Below, in pieces: positions 37,034 through 46,093 of a stretch of DNA of 64,000 nt (positions are counted from its first letter, which is position 1; each line of letters opens with the position of its first letter). Origin of the DNA: Pontiella agarivorans (lineage in GTDB: Bacteria > Verrucomicrobiota > Kiritimatiellia > Kiritimatiellales > Pontiellaceae); NCBI RefSeq assembly GCF_034531395.1, contig NZ_JARVCO010000002.1, positions 186,001 through 250,000 of the forward strand. The letters run 5' to 3'. Position numbers and translations under genes: made by a program. The notes beneath the pieces were generated by a model. The model saw nothing but the letters and a program-made list of their open reading frames with translations. It searched no databases and was not told the DNA's origin.

Positions 37034-38311
37034 TCAGCGATTCAGAACCAGCGTGCTCGAACGCTTGGGACCAACGGAGAGAATGCTGACGTTTACGCCG
37101 GTGATCTTTTCGAGGTATTCGACGTATTTTCTGCACTGCTCAGGAAGTTCGTCCCAGCTGGTGCATTCGGTGGTCGGGGTATTCCATCCTTTAAATTCTT
37201 CATAGATCGGTTTGCAGCGTGCCAGCTTGCTGATGGAGGCGGGTACGGTGTCGATGCGTTCGCCGTCGCATTCGTAGGCTACGCAGATCTTGATGGTTTC
37301 AACAGCATCGAGAACGTCGAGTTTCATCAGAGCCCATTCGTTGATTCCGCCGACCATGGCCGAATATTTGGCAACGACCGCATCAAACCAGCCGCAGCGG
37401 CGCGGGCGGCCGGTGGTGGCGCCGAATTCATCGCCGACTTTGGCGAGATGCATGCCCATATCGTCGAACAGTTCGGTTGGGAAAGGGCCCTCGCCGACAC
37501 GGGTGGTGTAGGCTTTGACGATGCCGATGCAGCGATCAATGGCCCCCGGAGCAATGCCGGAACCGGCCGGGGCGCCGCCGGCACCGGTACTTGACGAGGT
37601 GACAAAGGGGTACGTGCCGAAATCGACATCGAGCATTACGCCCTGCGCTCCTTCGAAAAGAATTTCGTCGTCGTTTTTAACCGCTTCGTTAAGCATCGGA
37701 ATGGTGTCGCGGATAAACGGTTTCAGATAATCGGCCGCTTCTGAAATGTCTTTAACGACTTCGTCGATATCCAGCGGTTCGCCGCCTAGGGATTCAATAA
37801 TAGTATTTTTGTCGGCCGTTAATGTACGGACGCGATCGAGGAAATCGGCTTCGAGAATGTCGCCGATACGCAGGCCGATACGGTCGGCTTTATCCATGTA
37901 GCAGGGGCCGATGCCGCGCTTGGTGGTGCCGATCTTTTTGCCTTTTTCAAGATTGCCTTCTTTGGTGCCGTCAAGAGCCTTGTGATAGGGCAGTACAATG
38001 TGAGCGCGGTCGGAAATAAAGAGGCGGTTTTCAAGTTTGATGCCGCGCTCGACGAGCTCGGAAAGTTCGCTCTGCAGGCCGACGATGTCGACGACGAGGC
38101 CATTGCCGATGACGCATTTGCAGTGTTCGCGGAGAATCCCGGAAGGGGTGAGGTGGAGAACGTATTTTTCATCGCCGATTTTTACGGTGTGGCCGGCGTT
38201 GTTGCCGCCTTGGTAGCGGACCACCCAGTCAACGTCAGCGGTCAGAACGTCAATAATTTTGCCTTTGCCTTCATCGCCCCACTGGGAGCCGATCAATACT
38301 GTCTTGGACAT
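37034..38311 (-). CDS. purA: Adenylosuccinate synthetase
   Basis: PurA joins IMP and aspartate using GTP, the first step from IMP to AMP. The 425-aa protein opens with the nucleotide motif GSQWGDEGKGK and contains GTTKRGIGPCY and the GAQGVMLD region. The long 5' gap (38312-38590) carries inverted repeats that may form a regulated leader. Confidence 0.97.
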   Translation of the reverse strand: MSKTVLIGSQWGDEGKGKIIDVLTADVDWVVRYQGGNNAGHTVKIGDEKYVLHLTPSGILREHCKCVIGNGLVVDIVGLQSELSELVERGIKLENRLFISDRAHIVLPYHKALDGTKEGNLEKGKKIGTTKRGIGPCYMDKADRIGLRIGDILEADFLDRVRTLTADKNTIIESLGGEPLDIDEVVKDISEAADYLKPFIRDTIPMLNEAVKNDDEILFEGAQGVMLDVDFGTYPFVTSSSTGAGGAPAGSGIAPGAIDRCIGIVKAYTTRVGEGPFPTELFDDMGMHLAKVGDEFGATTGRPRRCGWFDAVVAKYSAMVGGINEWALMKLDVLDAVETIKICVAYECDGERIDTVPASISKLARCKPIYEEFKGWNTPTTECTSWDELPEQCRKYVEYLEKITGVNVSILSVGPKRSSTLVLNR

Positions 38312-38340
38312 TTTGCAACTATCTCCATTAGTAATTATCC

Positions 38341-38425
38341 GGTTATCGGAAGATCCGCATCATTCCGCCTTTTTTCTGATAACCACTAAAAAAGCCCGCT
38401 TTCACAAGGGGGCTCATGAAGCGGG
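38341..38425 (-). promoter_or_regulatory. Structured leader with terminator-like hairpin upstream of purA
   Basis: Read on the - strand, CCCGCTTC (38425-38418) can pair with AAGCGGG (38401-38395), and six T follow (A at 38388-38393). Next comes a GGTTATC/GATAACC pairing (38384-38378 with 38347-38341) enclosing a purine-rich stretch. No - strand gene lies upstream to need a terminator, so this resembles an attenuator in the purA 5' region. It could instead mark the end of an unseen small RNA. Confidence 0.4.
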
Positions 38426-38590
38426 GAACTTAGGGAAATGGGGGATTCAGGTCAAGTTTTGAGGGGGGTGAATGCATGCCGGATTCGGGGTGGACATGGG
38501 CATAAGCATGCGTAATACTTACCGAGATTTTAGTCGTACTGTGGGTTGCAGTGCAAAAAAAATAAAATCCCTAACGAAATAGGAGAGATT

Positions 38591-38836
38591 ATGTTTCTTG
38601 AAGTTTATGCCGTAAAACGCAGTGAGTATACCGAGGCCACCGGCGTCTCCCAGGTTCCGGAAAATAAACGCCTTATTGAAATGACCGGTGCGCGAGTGCG
38701 TCATTCGAGTCTTTTCCCGGACCGTGCGGAAATTATTCTGCCCAGCAAGTCGACCTTTCTGGCCGCGGAAAGTTATGAGGAAATTCTTCAGCGTATTGCC
38801 GAATCCACCGATGGTATCGCGCGTGTAGAAGGCTGA
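38591..38836 (+). CDS. 81-aa protein of unknown function
   Basis: A small soluble protein starting at ATG 38591 behind AGGAGAG. It has an even spread of charged residues, no cysteine, no signal and no membrane segment. The C-terminal half is likely helical. It is a lone gene between two - strand operons with its own terminator at 38859, which supports a real, separately transcribed gene. I do not recognise a family. Confidence 0.7.
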   Translation: MFLEVYAVKRSEYTEATGVSQVPENKRLIEMTGARVRHSSLFPDRAEIILPSKSTFLAAESYEEILQRIAESTDGIARVEG

Positions 38837-38858
38837 TTTTTTCCAGTCTTCGGAAACG

Positions 38859-38887
38859 GGCCGATCCATTGGGTCGGCCTTTTTTTT
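38859..38887 (+). terminator. Terminator of the 81-aa gene
   Basis: GGCCGATCC (38859-38867) pairs with GGGTCGGCC (38871-38879), with one G-T pair and a 3-base loop, and runs into seven T. A palindrome variant (TTCCAGTCTTCGGAA, 38841-38855) lies just before it. Confidence 0.85.
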
Positions 38888-38909
38888 GTTTAATCGGTGG
38901 CGATAGCGA

Positions 38910-39836
38910 TCAGGCGAGGACTGTGCGTATGGCGGTGATGTCAGCTTCGATCTGTTTTTTCAAGGCATCGGCGTTTTCGAATACTTCGTCGCCACGGATG
39001 TATTCAATATAGCTGACTTCGACATGCTGGCCGTAGAGGTCGAGTCCTTCTTTATCAATTAGATGCACTTCCAGCACCTGCGGCTCATTTTCATGAAAGG
39101 TTCTTCGATGCCCGATATAGGCCGCGGCGTTATACAGGTTTTGTCCGACGCGCAGTCGGGCTGCATAAATGCCGCGCGGCGGAAGCATCTCATTTTCCGG
39201 ATCAATGTTGGCAGTTGGAAAACCCAGTTGCCGTCCGAGTTTTTCACCGTGCTCCACTTTTCCAATGGTTGAAACCGGTCGGCCGAGCATGGCCGTGGCA
39301 TCGGCCAGATGGCCGAGGCGGATGGCTTCGCGGATGCGGGTGCTGGAGACCCGTTCTCCGTTCCATTGTACCTCGGCCAGTGTGGAAAACCATATGTCGC
39401 GTTCTGTACAGAGTTTGGTCAGCAGTGTTGCATTGCCGGCGCGATTGCGGCCGAAGGTCCAGTCCTCGCCGACCGAAATTCCAGAGAGGTGAGGAATGGC
39501 GGTGCAGAGATTCTCAAAGAAATCGACCGGTTCCTGTTTCATAAAATCTACGGTGAACGGTTGGAGGATGCAGCCGTCGACACCGAGTTTCTGCAGGTAG
39601 AGGCTCTGCTGGCCGGTTGTAAAAATAAGCGGCGGCGCTCGATCGGGCATCAGGATTTTGGCGGGGTGCGGGTCAAACGTGAAAACCCAGGTTTCGCCGC
39701 CGATGGCCCGGGCATGTTCGCGTGCTTTTTCCACTACGGCACTGTGGCCGATGTGTATGCCGTCGAAACTGCCTGCCGCCAGCACCACCGGGGTATCTTT
39801 TTCGTGAAACTCTTCCAGTGCATGGATTATTTTCAT
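38910..39836 (-). CDS. ribF: Bifunctional riboflavin kinase/FAD synthetase
   Basis: RibF phosphorylates riboflavin to FMN and adenylates it to FAD. It has 308 aa: an N-terminal nucleotidyltransferase (GSFDGIHIGHSAVV) and a C-terminal kinase domain (GRQLGFPTANI). I start it at ATG 39836 (MKIIHALEEF), which overlaps the truB stop as ATGA; an upstream in-frame start would add 18 residues inside truB. Confidence 0.95.
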   Translation of the reverse strand: MKIIHALEEFHEKDTPVVLAAGSFDGIHIGHSAVVEKAREHARAIGGETWVFTFDPHPAKILMPDRAPPLIFTTGQQSLYLQKLGVDGCILQPFTVDFMKQEPVDFFENLCTAIPHLSGISVGEDWTFGRNRAGNATLLTKLCTERDIWFSTLAEVQWNGERVSSTRIREAIRLGHLADATAMLGRPVSTIGKVEHGEKLGRQLGFPTANIDPENEMLPPRGIYAARLRVGQNLYNAAAYIGHRRTFHENEPQVLEVHLIDKEGLDLYGQHVEVSYIEYIRGDEVFENADALKKQIEADITAIRTVLA

Positions 39837-40561
39837 TTGATCAAATCTTCCAGAAGGATCATTTTTTCGCAGAGGGTCTCGCGGTCGCACGCGAGAATTT
39901 CGTCCATCGTATAGGCTTTGTCAACCGAGAGCGGTCCGGAGGCGGTCCGGCGCAGTGCATCGAGGCTCCCGCCGACGCCGAGTGTTTGGCCGATGTCGAA
40001 GGCAAGCGTGCGTACATAGGTTCCCTTTGTACTTTTTACGCGGAATTTCACCAGCGGATTTTCGAAGGAAAGAACGTCGAATTCAAAGACCTCGATTTTG
40101 CGCGGCTCCCGTTCGATTTCCTGCCCTTTACGCGCCATTTTATACAGCGGGACGCCATCCTTTTTGATGGCTGAAACCATCGGGGGAATCTGCTCAATCG
40201 GGCCCATGAATTTTTCAGCAATCACCTTTTCAACCATTTCGCGGGTGATGTGCGAAGCATCTTTTTCATCCAGGATTTCACCGTCGGCATCCTGGGTATT
40301 GGTGGTCACACCAAGGTGCAGAGTGCCTTCGTATACCTTGTCGCCGTTCATGATGCGGTCCGACAGTTTGGTGCCTTTCCCGATCAGCAGTACCAGCAGG
40401 CCGGTGGCGAGAGGATCGAGCGTTCCGCCGTGGCCGCATTTGCTCAGTTTGAAATAGTTGCGGATTTTTGCCACCACGTCGTGCGAGGTCCAGTCGGTCG
40501 GTTTATCAACCAACAGGATGCCGTCGTAGGGGTCCGGAGCGCGGCGCCTACGATTTCTCAT
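39833..40561 (-). CDS. truB: tRNA pseudouridine 55 synthase TruB
   Basis: TruB converts U55 of tRNAs to pseudouridine. The 242-aa enzyme has GILLVDKPTDWTSHD near the start and the catalytic aspartate in HGGTLDPLATGLL. There is no extended C-terminal PUA domain, so it is the short form. ATG 40561 (MRNRRRR) overlaps the end of rbfA by 14 bp. The order rbfA-truB-ribF is standard; infB and nusA, usually upstream, are not here. Confidence 0.95.
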   Translation of the reverse strand: MRNRRRRAPDPYDGILLVDKPTDWTSHDVVAKIRNYFKLSKCGHGGTLDPLATGLLVLLIGKGTKLSDRIMNGDKVYEGTLHLGVTTNTQDADGEILDEKDASHITREMVEKVIAEKFMGPIEQIPPMVSAIKKDGVPLYKMARKGQEIEREPRKIEVFEFDVLSFENPLVKFRVKSTKGTYVRTLAFDIGQTLGVGGSLDALRRTASGPLSVDKAYTMDEILACDRETLCEKMILLEDLIK

Positions 40562-40943
40562 CGTTCTTTTCGCTGTCTTTAAACGCGTCCGGATTTTCGC
40601 GTTCCATTTCGTCGAGCATAGCAAGAATATGGTCTCCGCCTTCCAGCGATTCATCCAGAATAAAGTGAAGGCGGGGAGTATATTTGAGTTTAACGCGTTT
40701 CACCATCATCCGGATGATTTCCTGCCGGTGACGGTTAAGATAGGCGATCATGCCTTCGCGTTCATCTTCGTGCTCGAAAATGGAGACATAAACATTGGCA
40801 TCGCGCAGGTCCGGTGCACATTCAACCCGTGTGACCGTTACCGCGGAGGCTTCGAAATCTGACCCCGCATAATTACGGTAGAGATCTTCCGCAATTTCGC
40901 GTTTCAGCAATTCATTTACTCTGACTAAGCGTGGTGTTCCCAT
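40548..40943 (-). CDS. rbfA: 30S ribosome-binding factor A
   Basis: RbfA helps mature the 16S rRNA 5' end and acts in cold adaptation. At 131 aa it has the KH-like fold pattern (RVNELLKREIAEDL at the start, then VYVSIF and a TPRLHFILDESLEGG segment) and a charged tail. It overlaps truB. The 96-bp gap upstream separates it from a 3D-domain gene in the same direction. Confidence 0.92.
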   Translation of the reverse strand: MGTPRLVRVNELLKREIAEDLYRNYAGSDFEASAVTVTRVECAPDLRDANVYVSIFEHEDEREGMIAYLNRHRQEIIRMMVKRVKLKYTPRLHFILDESLEGGDHILAMLDEMERENPDAFKDSEKNDEKS

Positions 40944-41039
40944 AATTTCCTCGAAAAACGCGCTACTATAGGGCCCTTTCGGTGAAATGCAATGCAGGTA
41001 TTTTTCAATTTTCGGCGGAGCGGCGCTTCGGTTCTGTTT

Positions 41040-41525
41040 CTACCCTCGCGGTTTCCAGACTTTGACGTCTTTCCATACCCGGCCCCAGTGCAGTGCTTTT
41101 TTATGCGAGGGGAAGTGGAGATCGATGTGCTGGCCTTTGATGGCCCCGCCGATGTCTTCAACGCGGCCCCAGCCGTAGTCCGGAATATACATAATTGTGC
41201 CGAAGGGATAGTAGCGGGTGTCGGCGGCAATGGTGCCCCAGCCGGCTTCGGTGCCGGCGGCGGTGATGCCGACTGCTTTCGGCTGGCCTTTATTCGGGCC
41301 GTAGGCGACAACCGGCTGAAATTTCCAGTTGCGTTTCCATCCGCAGCATTTGCCGCAGTTGCAATAACCGGTGGTTTCCATATGAATCACCTCCGGTTTC
41401 TGGCTGCGCGGGATTCGGTAGCGTTTTCTGTTGGTTGCGCAACCGGATAGCAGAACAATACATATTGAAATGAAGAGGTACTGCACTGCGGCGCTGCACG
41501 CACTCCTATGCTTTGAAATCATCAT
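41040..41525 (-). CDS. 3D-domain lipoprotein
   Basis: A 161-aa exported protein with a signal peptide ending in lipobox LLSGC. The 3D (three-aspartate) domain of the MltA/resuscitation-factor double-psi barrel type shows YGPNKG near its start. The aspartate signature lies near the C terminus (VEDIGGAIKGQHIDLHF). Related domains cut peptidoglycan glycan strands. The segment CNCGKCCGWKR adds four cysteines, perhaps a metal or disulfide site. It overlaps birA as ATGA, though no functional link is obvious. Confidence 0.8.
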   Translation of the reverse strand: MMISKHRSACSAAVQYLFISICIVLLSGCATNRKRYRIPRSQKPEVIHMETTGYCNCGKCCGWKRNWKFQPVVAYGPNKGQPKAVGITAAGTEAGWGTIAADTRYYPFGTIMYIPDYGWGRVEDIGGAIKGQHIDLHFPSHKKALHWGRVWKDVKVWKPRG

Positions 41526-42247
41526 GAAACATCTCCCGACCAGATGGTTTCCAATCCCTGGGAAGTTTGCAACAGTAATTCGCCGTGATTGCCGAAGCCG
41601 GCGAGTGTGCCTTCTTTGTAGAATGCTCCGTCATGTACTTTAAGCGGTTTGCCGATGGGGCCCGCTTTTTCGGTCCAGCTGTTCCGAAGGCTGGAAAATC
41701 CTCCGGCATTCCACTGTTCGATCCAGTGCTTTAAAAAGGGAATCAGTTCCTCCAGAGTCCGGGACAGGTTGCCGGCGCGCCCGGATTCGATCAGCATGGA
41801 GGTGGCGGGACGGTCAATGGCAGCGGCCTCCTCGGAACTCATGTTCACATTCAGTCCGATTCCCACAATAATTCCGCGTGAGGCTGGCACATCGACGCGT
41901 TCGGAGAGAATGCCGCAGATTTTTCGGGTTCCCACGAGTACGTCGTTGGGCCATTTGGGTGCGGCAGCAATATTCCGGCCGTTGAGATAGTCGGCGATGC
42001 CCAATGCGGCGGCCATGGTTGAAGAGGCGACTTCAATGAGCGGGCAGTCGGTTTCGACAAACAGTGAAAAGCAGAGGTTGGTGTCGGGCCCGGAGGTCCA
42101 GCGACGCTGGGATCTGCCTCTACCTGCTGTCTGATCGCGGGTTGCAAAAACGGTCCCATTTTCCGGGGGAGAATTCTGATAAAAACACTCCTTCATATAG
42201 GCATTTGTGGAGGGCAGCCGATCGAACCACTCAATACGATAACTCAT
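41522..42247 (-). CDS. birA: Biotin-protein ligase BirA
   Basis: BirA attaches biotin to a lysine of carboxylase or decarboxylase carriers. The 241-aa protein has TAGRGRSQRRW (biotinyl-AMP loop) and PKWPNDVLV and lacks the N-terminal HTH repressor domain, so it is the catalytic form only. It is divergent from oadG-oadA-oadB, whose OadA carries a biotinyl lysine, so the two units may serve one pathway. Confidence 0.93.
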   Translation of the reverse strand: MSYRIEWFDRLPSTNAYMKECFYQNSPPENGTVFATRDQTAGRGRSQRRWTSGPDTNLCFSLFVETDCPLIEVASSTMAAALGIADYLNGRNIAAAPKWPNDVLVGTRKICGILSERVDVPASRGIIVGIGLNVNMSSEEAAAIDRPATSMLIESGRAGNLSRTLEELIPFLKHWIEQWNAGGFSSLRNSWTEKAGPIGKPLKVHDGAFYKEGTLAGFGNHGELLLQTSQGLETIWSGDVS

Positions 42248-42380
42248 TTTTATTAATCCTTTATTTAGATTGGGTTCTATTAATTGGAATTGCTAGCGTT
42301 TATCTGTTTTTCACTAGGCATATAAATGGGAAATCCGTATACATGGGGCTCATTTTATCAAAATCAAGGAGATGATAAAG

Positions 42381-42611
42381 ATGGAACTACTGATGCAGGG
42401 GGTCACCCTGATGGTTATCGGTATGGCAACAGTGTTTGTCTTCCTCGTTCTGTTGATCGCCGTGATGGCTGCATCAGCAGGATTCTTCAAAAAATTCGCC
42501 CATCTCTTCCCGGAAGAAGTGGTCGAAACCAGGTCATCTGCAGCGGCAACTGCAGATCCTTCAGAGGAAGTCGCAGCCATTATCGCAGCCATTCGGGCCA
42601 AACGGGGTTAA
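42381..42611 (+). CDS. oadG: Decarboxylase gamma subunit OadG
   Basis: A 76-aa protein with one N-terminal membrane helix (about residues 6-28) and a short tail, typical of the OadG subunit that anchors the alpha and beta subunits of sodium-pumping decarboxylases. The start is ATG 42381, since AAGGAG is too close to the ATG at 42372. It lies 133 bp from birA, on the other strand. Confidence 0.85.
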   Translation: MELLMQGVTLMVIGMATVFVFLVLLIAVMAASAGFFKKFAHLFPEEVVETRSSAAATADPSEEVAAIIAAIRAKRG

Positions 42612-42646
42612 TGGGTATTTAATTTTAAGTAATCAGGAGAAATATT

Positions 42647-44458
42647 GTGGCAAAAAAAACAATTCATATCATGAACACCGCGTTCCGCGACGGCTTCCAG
42701 TCCGTCTACGGCGCCCGCGTTTTTACCAAAGACTTCATGCCGGCCGTCAAGGTCTGCTGTGAAGCCGGACAGACTCACTTCGAAGCCGGCGGAGGCGCGC
42801 GTTTCCAGGCGCCCTTCTTCTACTGTAATGAATCGGCCTTCGATATGATGGACACCTTCCGCGAAACCGTCGGCCCGGATGCCGATCTGCAGACGCTGGC
42901 CCGCGGTATTAATGTGGTTTCTCTGGATTCCCAGTCGCGCGATATCATCGACCTGCATGCGAAGATGTTCAAAAAGCATGGTATGACCACGATCCGCAAC
43001 TTCGACGCCCTGAACGACGTCAACAACCTGATCGACTCCGGAAAATCCATCATGAAGCACGGCCTCAATCATGAAGTGGTGGTCACGATGATGGAACTGC
43101 CGCCCGGCTGCTCCGGCGCGCACGATGTTGCATTTTACATTAAAACGCTGAAGGATATTCTCGCCGCTGAAATTCCGTTCACCAGCGTCTGCTTTAAGGA
43201 TGCTTCCGGAACGTCGGCACCGAAAAAAGTCTACGACACCATTCTGGAAGCCCGTAAAATTCTGCCGGGCGACACTAAAATCTCTTTCCACTCCCACGAA
43301 ACCGCCGGTGTGGCCACCATGGGCTACGTGGCAGCGATTAAAGCCGGTGCTGATCAGGTCGACTGCTCGCTGGCTCCGGCCTCCGGCGGTACCTGCCAGC
43401 CGGATGTGGCGACCCTCTGGCACGCATTGCGCGGCGAAGATTACGAGCTCGATGTGGACATCGATAAAATGATGGAAGCTTCCAACGTCTTTAAAGAATG
43501 TATGGAAGATTACATTATTCCGCCTGAAGCGCTCGCCGTTGAACCGCTGATTCCCTGGTCTCCGATGCCGGGTGGTGCTCTGACGGCCAACACGCAGATG
43601 ATGCGCGATAATAATCTGATGGATAAATATGAAGACTGCATTAAGGCGATGGGCGAAGTGGTCCGCCGCGGCGGTTTTGCAACGTCTGTGACTCCGGTTT
43701 CGCAGTTCTATTTCCAGCAGGCATTCAATAATGTGATGTTCGGTCCTTGGGAAAAATTTGCGGAAGGCTACGGAAAAATGATCCTCGGCTATTTCGGAAA
43801 AACCCCGTGCGAGCCGGATCCGGAACTGGTGAAACTTGCTTCCGAAAAAATGGGCCTTGAGCCGACCACCGAAAATCCGGTGGATCTTAATGACGCCGAT
43901 CCGAACAAAGGGATTGATGCCGCCAAAAAAATGCTCGACGAAGCCGGTATTTCCGATCATTCCGAAGAGAATATTTTCATTGCTTCCTGCTGTGAACAGA
44001 AGGGGATCGACTTCCTGCTCGGAAAATCCGTGGTGAACGGCGTGCGTAAAAAATCGCTTATGCCGAAAGAGAAAACTGCGGAACCCGGCGGTGACGGCGG
44101 TTACACCGTTTCCGTCAACGGCAAAAAGTTCGCGGTCGAAGTTAAAGGCGATGCAGCGATTGTTAACGGAAAATCGTATGACATCGCTATTCAGGATGGA
44201 GTGGAAACTTCCGGCACGGGTACGGTTGCTCATGAAACGGCCGATTCCACCGAAGTTCCTGCTCCGATGAATGCCAAGGTGATCAAGGTGCTTGTAAATG
44301 TCGGTGACTCAGTGAATGAAGGCGATGTTCTTTTCATTGTCGAAGCCATGAAGATGGAAGTTGAAGTGAAAGCTTCTGTTTCAGGAACCGTTTCCTCGGT
44401 CGCCGCCGAAGCCGGCGCGCAGGTCACGTCCGGCGAAGCTCTGGCATCCATTAACTAA
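42647..44458 (+). CDS. oadA: Biotin-dependent decarboxylase alpha subunit (OadA-like)
   Basis: A 603-aa protein: a carboxyltransferase TIM barrel (residues 1-300) with [14 protein letters not shown] (metal/carboxyl-lysine site) and FHSHET metal ligands, a conserved carboxylase region, then a C-terminal biotinyl domain with K569 in EAMKMEV. It transfers CO2 from a 2-oxo acid (classically oxaloacetate) to biotin. The barrel opens with an atypical [11 protein letters not shown] where OadA has an RDAHQSL-type segment, so the substrate is uncertain. It begins with GTG behind AGGAG. Confidence 0.82.
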   Translation: MAKKTIHIMNTAFRDGFQSVYGARVFTKDFMPAVKVCCEAGQTHFEAGGGARFQAPFFYCNESAFDMMDTFRETVGPDADLQTLARGINVVSLDSQSRDIIDLHAKMFKKHGMTTIRNFDALNDVNNLIDSGKSIMKHGLNHEVVVTMMELPPGCSGAHDVAFYIKTLKDILAAEIPFTSVCFKDASGTSAPKKVYDTILEARKILPGDTKISFHSHETAGVATMGYVAAIKAGADQVDCSLAPASGGTCQPDVATLWHALRGEDYELDVDIDKMMEASNVFKECMEDYIIPPEALAVEPLIPWSPMPGGALTANTQMMRDNNLMDKYEDCIKAMGEVVRRGGFATSVTPVSQFYFQQAFNNVMFGPWEKFAEGYGKMILGYFGKTPCEPDPELVKLASEKMGLEPTTENPVDLNDADPNKGIDAAKKMLDEAGISDHSEENIFIASCCEQKGIDFLLGKSVVNGVRKKSLMPKEKTAEPGGDGGYTVSVNGKKFAVEVKGDAAIVNGKSYDIAIQDGVETSGTGTVAHETADSTEVPAPMNAKVIKVLVNVGDSVNEGDVLFIVEAMKMEVEVKASVSGTVSSVAAEAGAQVTSGEALASIN

Positions 44459-44484
44459 GGCGCACAGCGAAGGGAATAATCCAA

Positions 44485-45969
44485 ATGAAGAAATTCATCA
44501 CAATAGGGCTTCTCGTTGCCGCCGTTCTCGGCGGAGCCGCCCGGGTGCGGGCTGCAGATGAAGCGGCTGCACCGGCGGAAGCAGAGAAGACCGAGAAGGG
44601 GATTTCCATTGCCGAAGGTTTTATGGAACTCGGCAGGGAAACCGGAGTTTATCGTTTCTTTAATCCGCAGACGGCGGAGGAAAAGCACGATGCGTATGTT
44701 GCGGCACTGGAAAAGACGGTTGATGCGGAAATTGCCGCCGGCCATTTTCATGGGGCCTGGGAGCAGATCCATAAAGCACACGGTGTGGATCAGAAGCGGC
44801 TCGATCGGTTGGCGCAAGAAGTAGAGGACGCCGAAGCGGAGGGGTATCATGCGCCGGCTTCGCTGCCGCAGGGCGCGGGTCAGTTTATTATGATCATCGT
44901 GGGGCTGGTGTTGATTTTTCTGGCCATTAAGAAGGGCTTTGAGCCGCTGCTGCTGTTGCCAATTGGTTTCGGTGCCATTCTGACCAATATTCCGATGGCC
45001 GGAATTGCGGCGGGGCCGATGCCGGGGCAGCCGGGTGGTTTTCTGTATTATTTCTACACGGTAGGCGTGGAGTCGGGCGTTTTTCCGCTGCTCATCTTTA
45101 TGGGGGTCGGCGCCATGACGGACTTCGGTCCGCTATTGGCCAATCCGAAGACCGCTCTGCTGGGTGCGGCGGCGCAGTTCGGGATCTTTATTGCGCTGTT
45201 GGGTGCCATGTGGCTCGGCGGTGCATTCGGAATGTTTACGCTGCAGGATTCGGCTGCCATTGGTATCATCGGTGGTGCAGACGGCCCGACGGCCATCTTT
45301 TTGGCTTCGCGTCTTTCGCCAAACCTGCTGGGGGCGATTGCTGTCGCGGCGTACTCTTATATGGCACTGGTACCGATTATTCAGCCGCCCATTATGCGGC
45401 TGCTGACCACCCCGGAAGAGCGTGCCATTGAAATGAAGCAGCTGCGTCATGTCACCAAAACGGAAAAGATTGTCTTCCCGCTGCTGGTGTTAATTCTCTG
45501 TCTGCTGTTGCTGCCTTCGGCGACACCGCTGATCGGTATGCTGATGCTCGGCAACCTGATGAAAGAGTGTAAGGTGGTGGATCGTCTTTCGGATACCGCG
45601 CAGAATTCATTGATCAATATTGTGACAATCATGCTCGGTCTGGCGGTCGGTTCTAAGCTGGCGGCTGAAAAGTTCCTGAACGTGCAGACGCTCGGCGTAC
45701 TGGCTCTGGGGCTCATTGCTTTCTGTATCGGCACGGCGGCGGGAGTTCTGCTGGCGAAGCTGATGAATAAGCTGAGCAAAGAGCAGATCAACCCGCTGAT
45801 CGGTTCGGCCGGTGTTTCCGCGGTGCCGATGGCGGCGCGTGTTTCCAATAAAGTGGGTCTTGAGGCGAATCCGCAGAACTTCCTGCTGATGCATGCCATG
45901 GGGCCGAATGTGGCCGGTGTGATCGGTTCTGCTGTGGCTGCGGGGGTGTTGCTCGCACTTTGCGGATAA
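44485..45969 (+). CDS. oadB: Na+-pumping decarboxylase beta subunit with N-terminal extension
   Basis: OadB decarboxylates carboxybiotin and pumps Na+ outward. Residues from about 130 on form the usual multi-pass subunit with [10 protein letters not shown] and the conserved hydrophobic core. Unusually, the first ~125 residues are extra: a cleavable signal peptide (about 1-24, ending AAR-VRA), then a charged helical segment. Usual OadB is ~370-430 aa; this one is 494. A terminator follows at 45999. Together with oadG and oadA it forms the complete three-subunit pump. Confidence 0.88.
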   Translation: MKKFITIGLLVAAVLGGAARVRAADEAAAPAEAEKTEKGISIAEGFMELGRETGVYRFFNPQTAEEKHDAYVAALEKTVDAEIAAGHFHGAWEQIHKAHGVDQKRLDRLAQEVEDAEAEGYHAPASLPQGAGQFIMIIVGLVLIFLAIKKGFEPLLLLPIGFGAILTNIPMAGIAAGPMPGQPGGFLYYFYTVGVESGVFPLLIFMGVGAMTDFGPLLANPKTALLGAAAQFGIFIALLGAMWLGGAFGMFTLQDSAAIGIIGGADGPTAIFLASRLSPNLLGAIAVAAYSYMALVPIIQPPIMRLLTTPEERAIEMKQLRHVTKTEKIVFPLLVLILCLLLLPSATPLIGMLMLGNLMKECKVVDRLSDTAQNSLINIVTIMLGLAVGSKLAAEKFLNVQTLGVLALGLIAFCIGTAAGVLLAKLMNKLSKEQINPLIGSAGVSAVPMAARVSNKVGLEANPQNFLLMHAMGPNVAGVIGSAVAAGVLLALCG

Positions 45970-45998
45970 ACATCAATCAGTCATTGGAATAAGTCTGA

Positions 45999-46024
45999 AG
46001 GGTCGCCAAACGGCGGCCCTTTTT
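45999..46024 (+). terminator. Terminator of the oad operon
   Basis: AGGGTCGCC (45999-46007) pairs with GGCGGCCCT (46012-46020) with one G-T pair, loop AAAC, and four further T. A degenerate palindrome (TTCCAGACTGCGGAG) follows at 46027. Confidence 0.85.
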
Positions 46025-46057
46025 GGTTCCAGACTGCGGAGCTTTTGCGGTAGGCTT

Positions 46058-46072
46058 TTCCAATCATTGGAA
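46058..46072. repeat. Dispersed palindrome copy 16 (TTCCAATCATTGGAA)
   Basis: Arms are exact and the symmetry extends to 19 bp (46056-46074) with TT/AA flanks and only the central base unpaired. It sits 21 bp before the DUF4139-type gene, the clearest candidate for a promoter-region site. Confidence 0.85.
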
Positions 46073-46093
46073 AACTGAGGTGCAGGAGAGATT

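Noticed and set aside
42608-44233. 541-codon open frame antisense to oadA
   Set aside because: It mirrors the codon bias of oadA, has no ribosome-binding site and no recognisable domain, while oadA is clear in the other strand.
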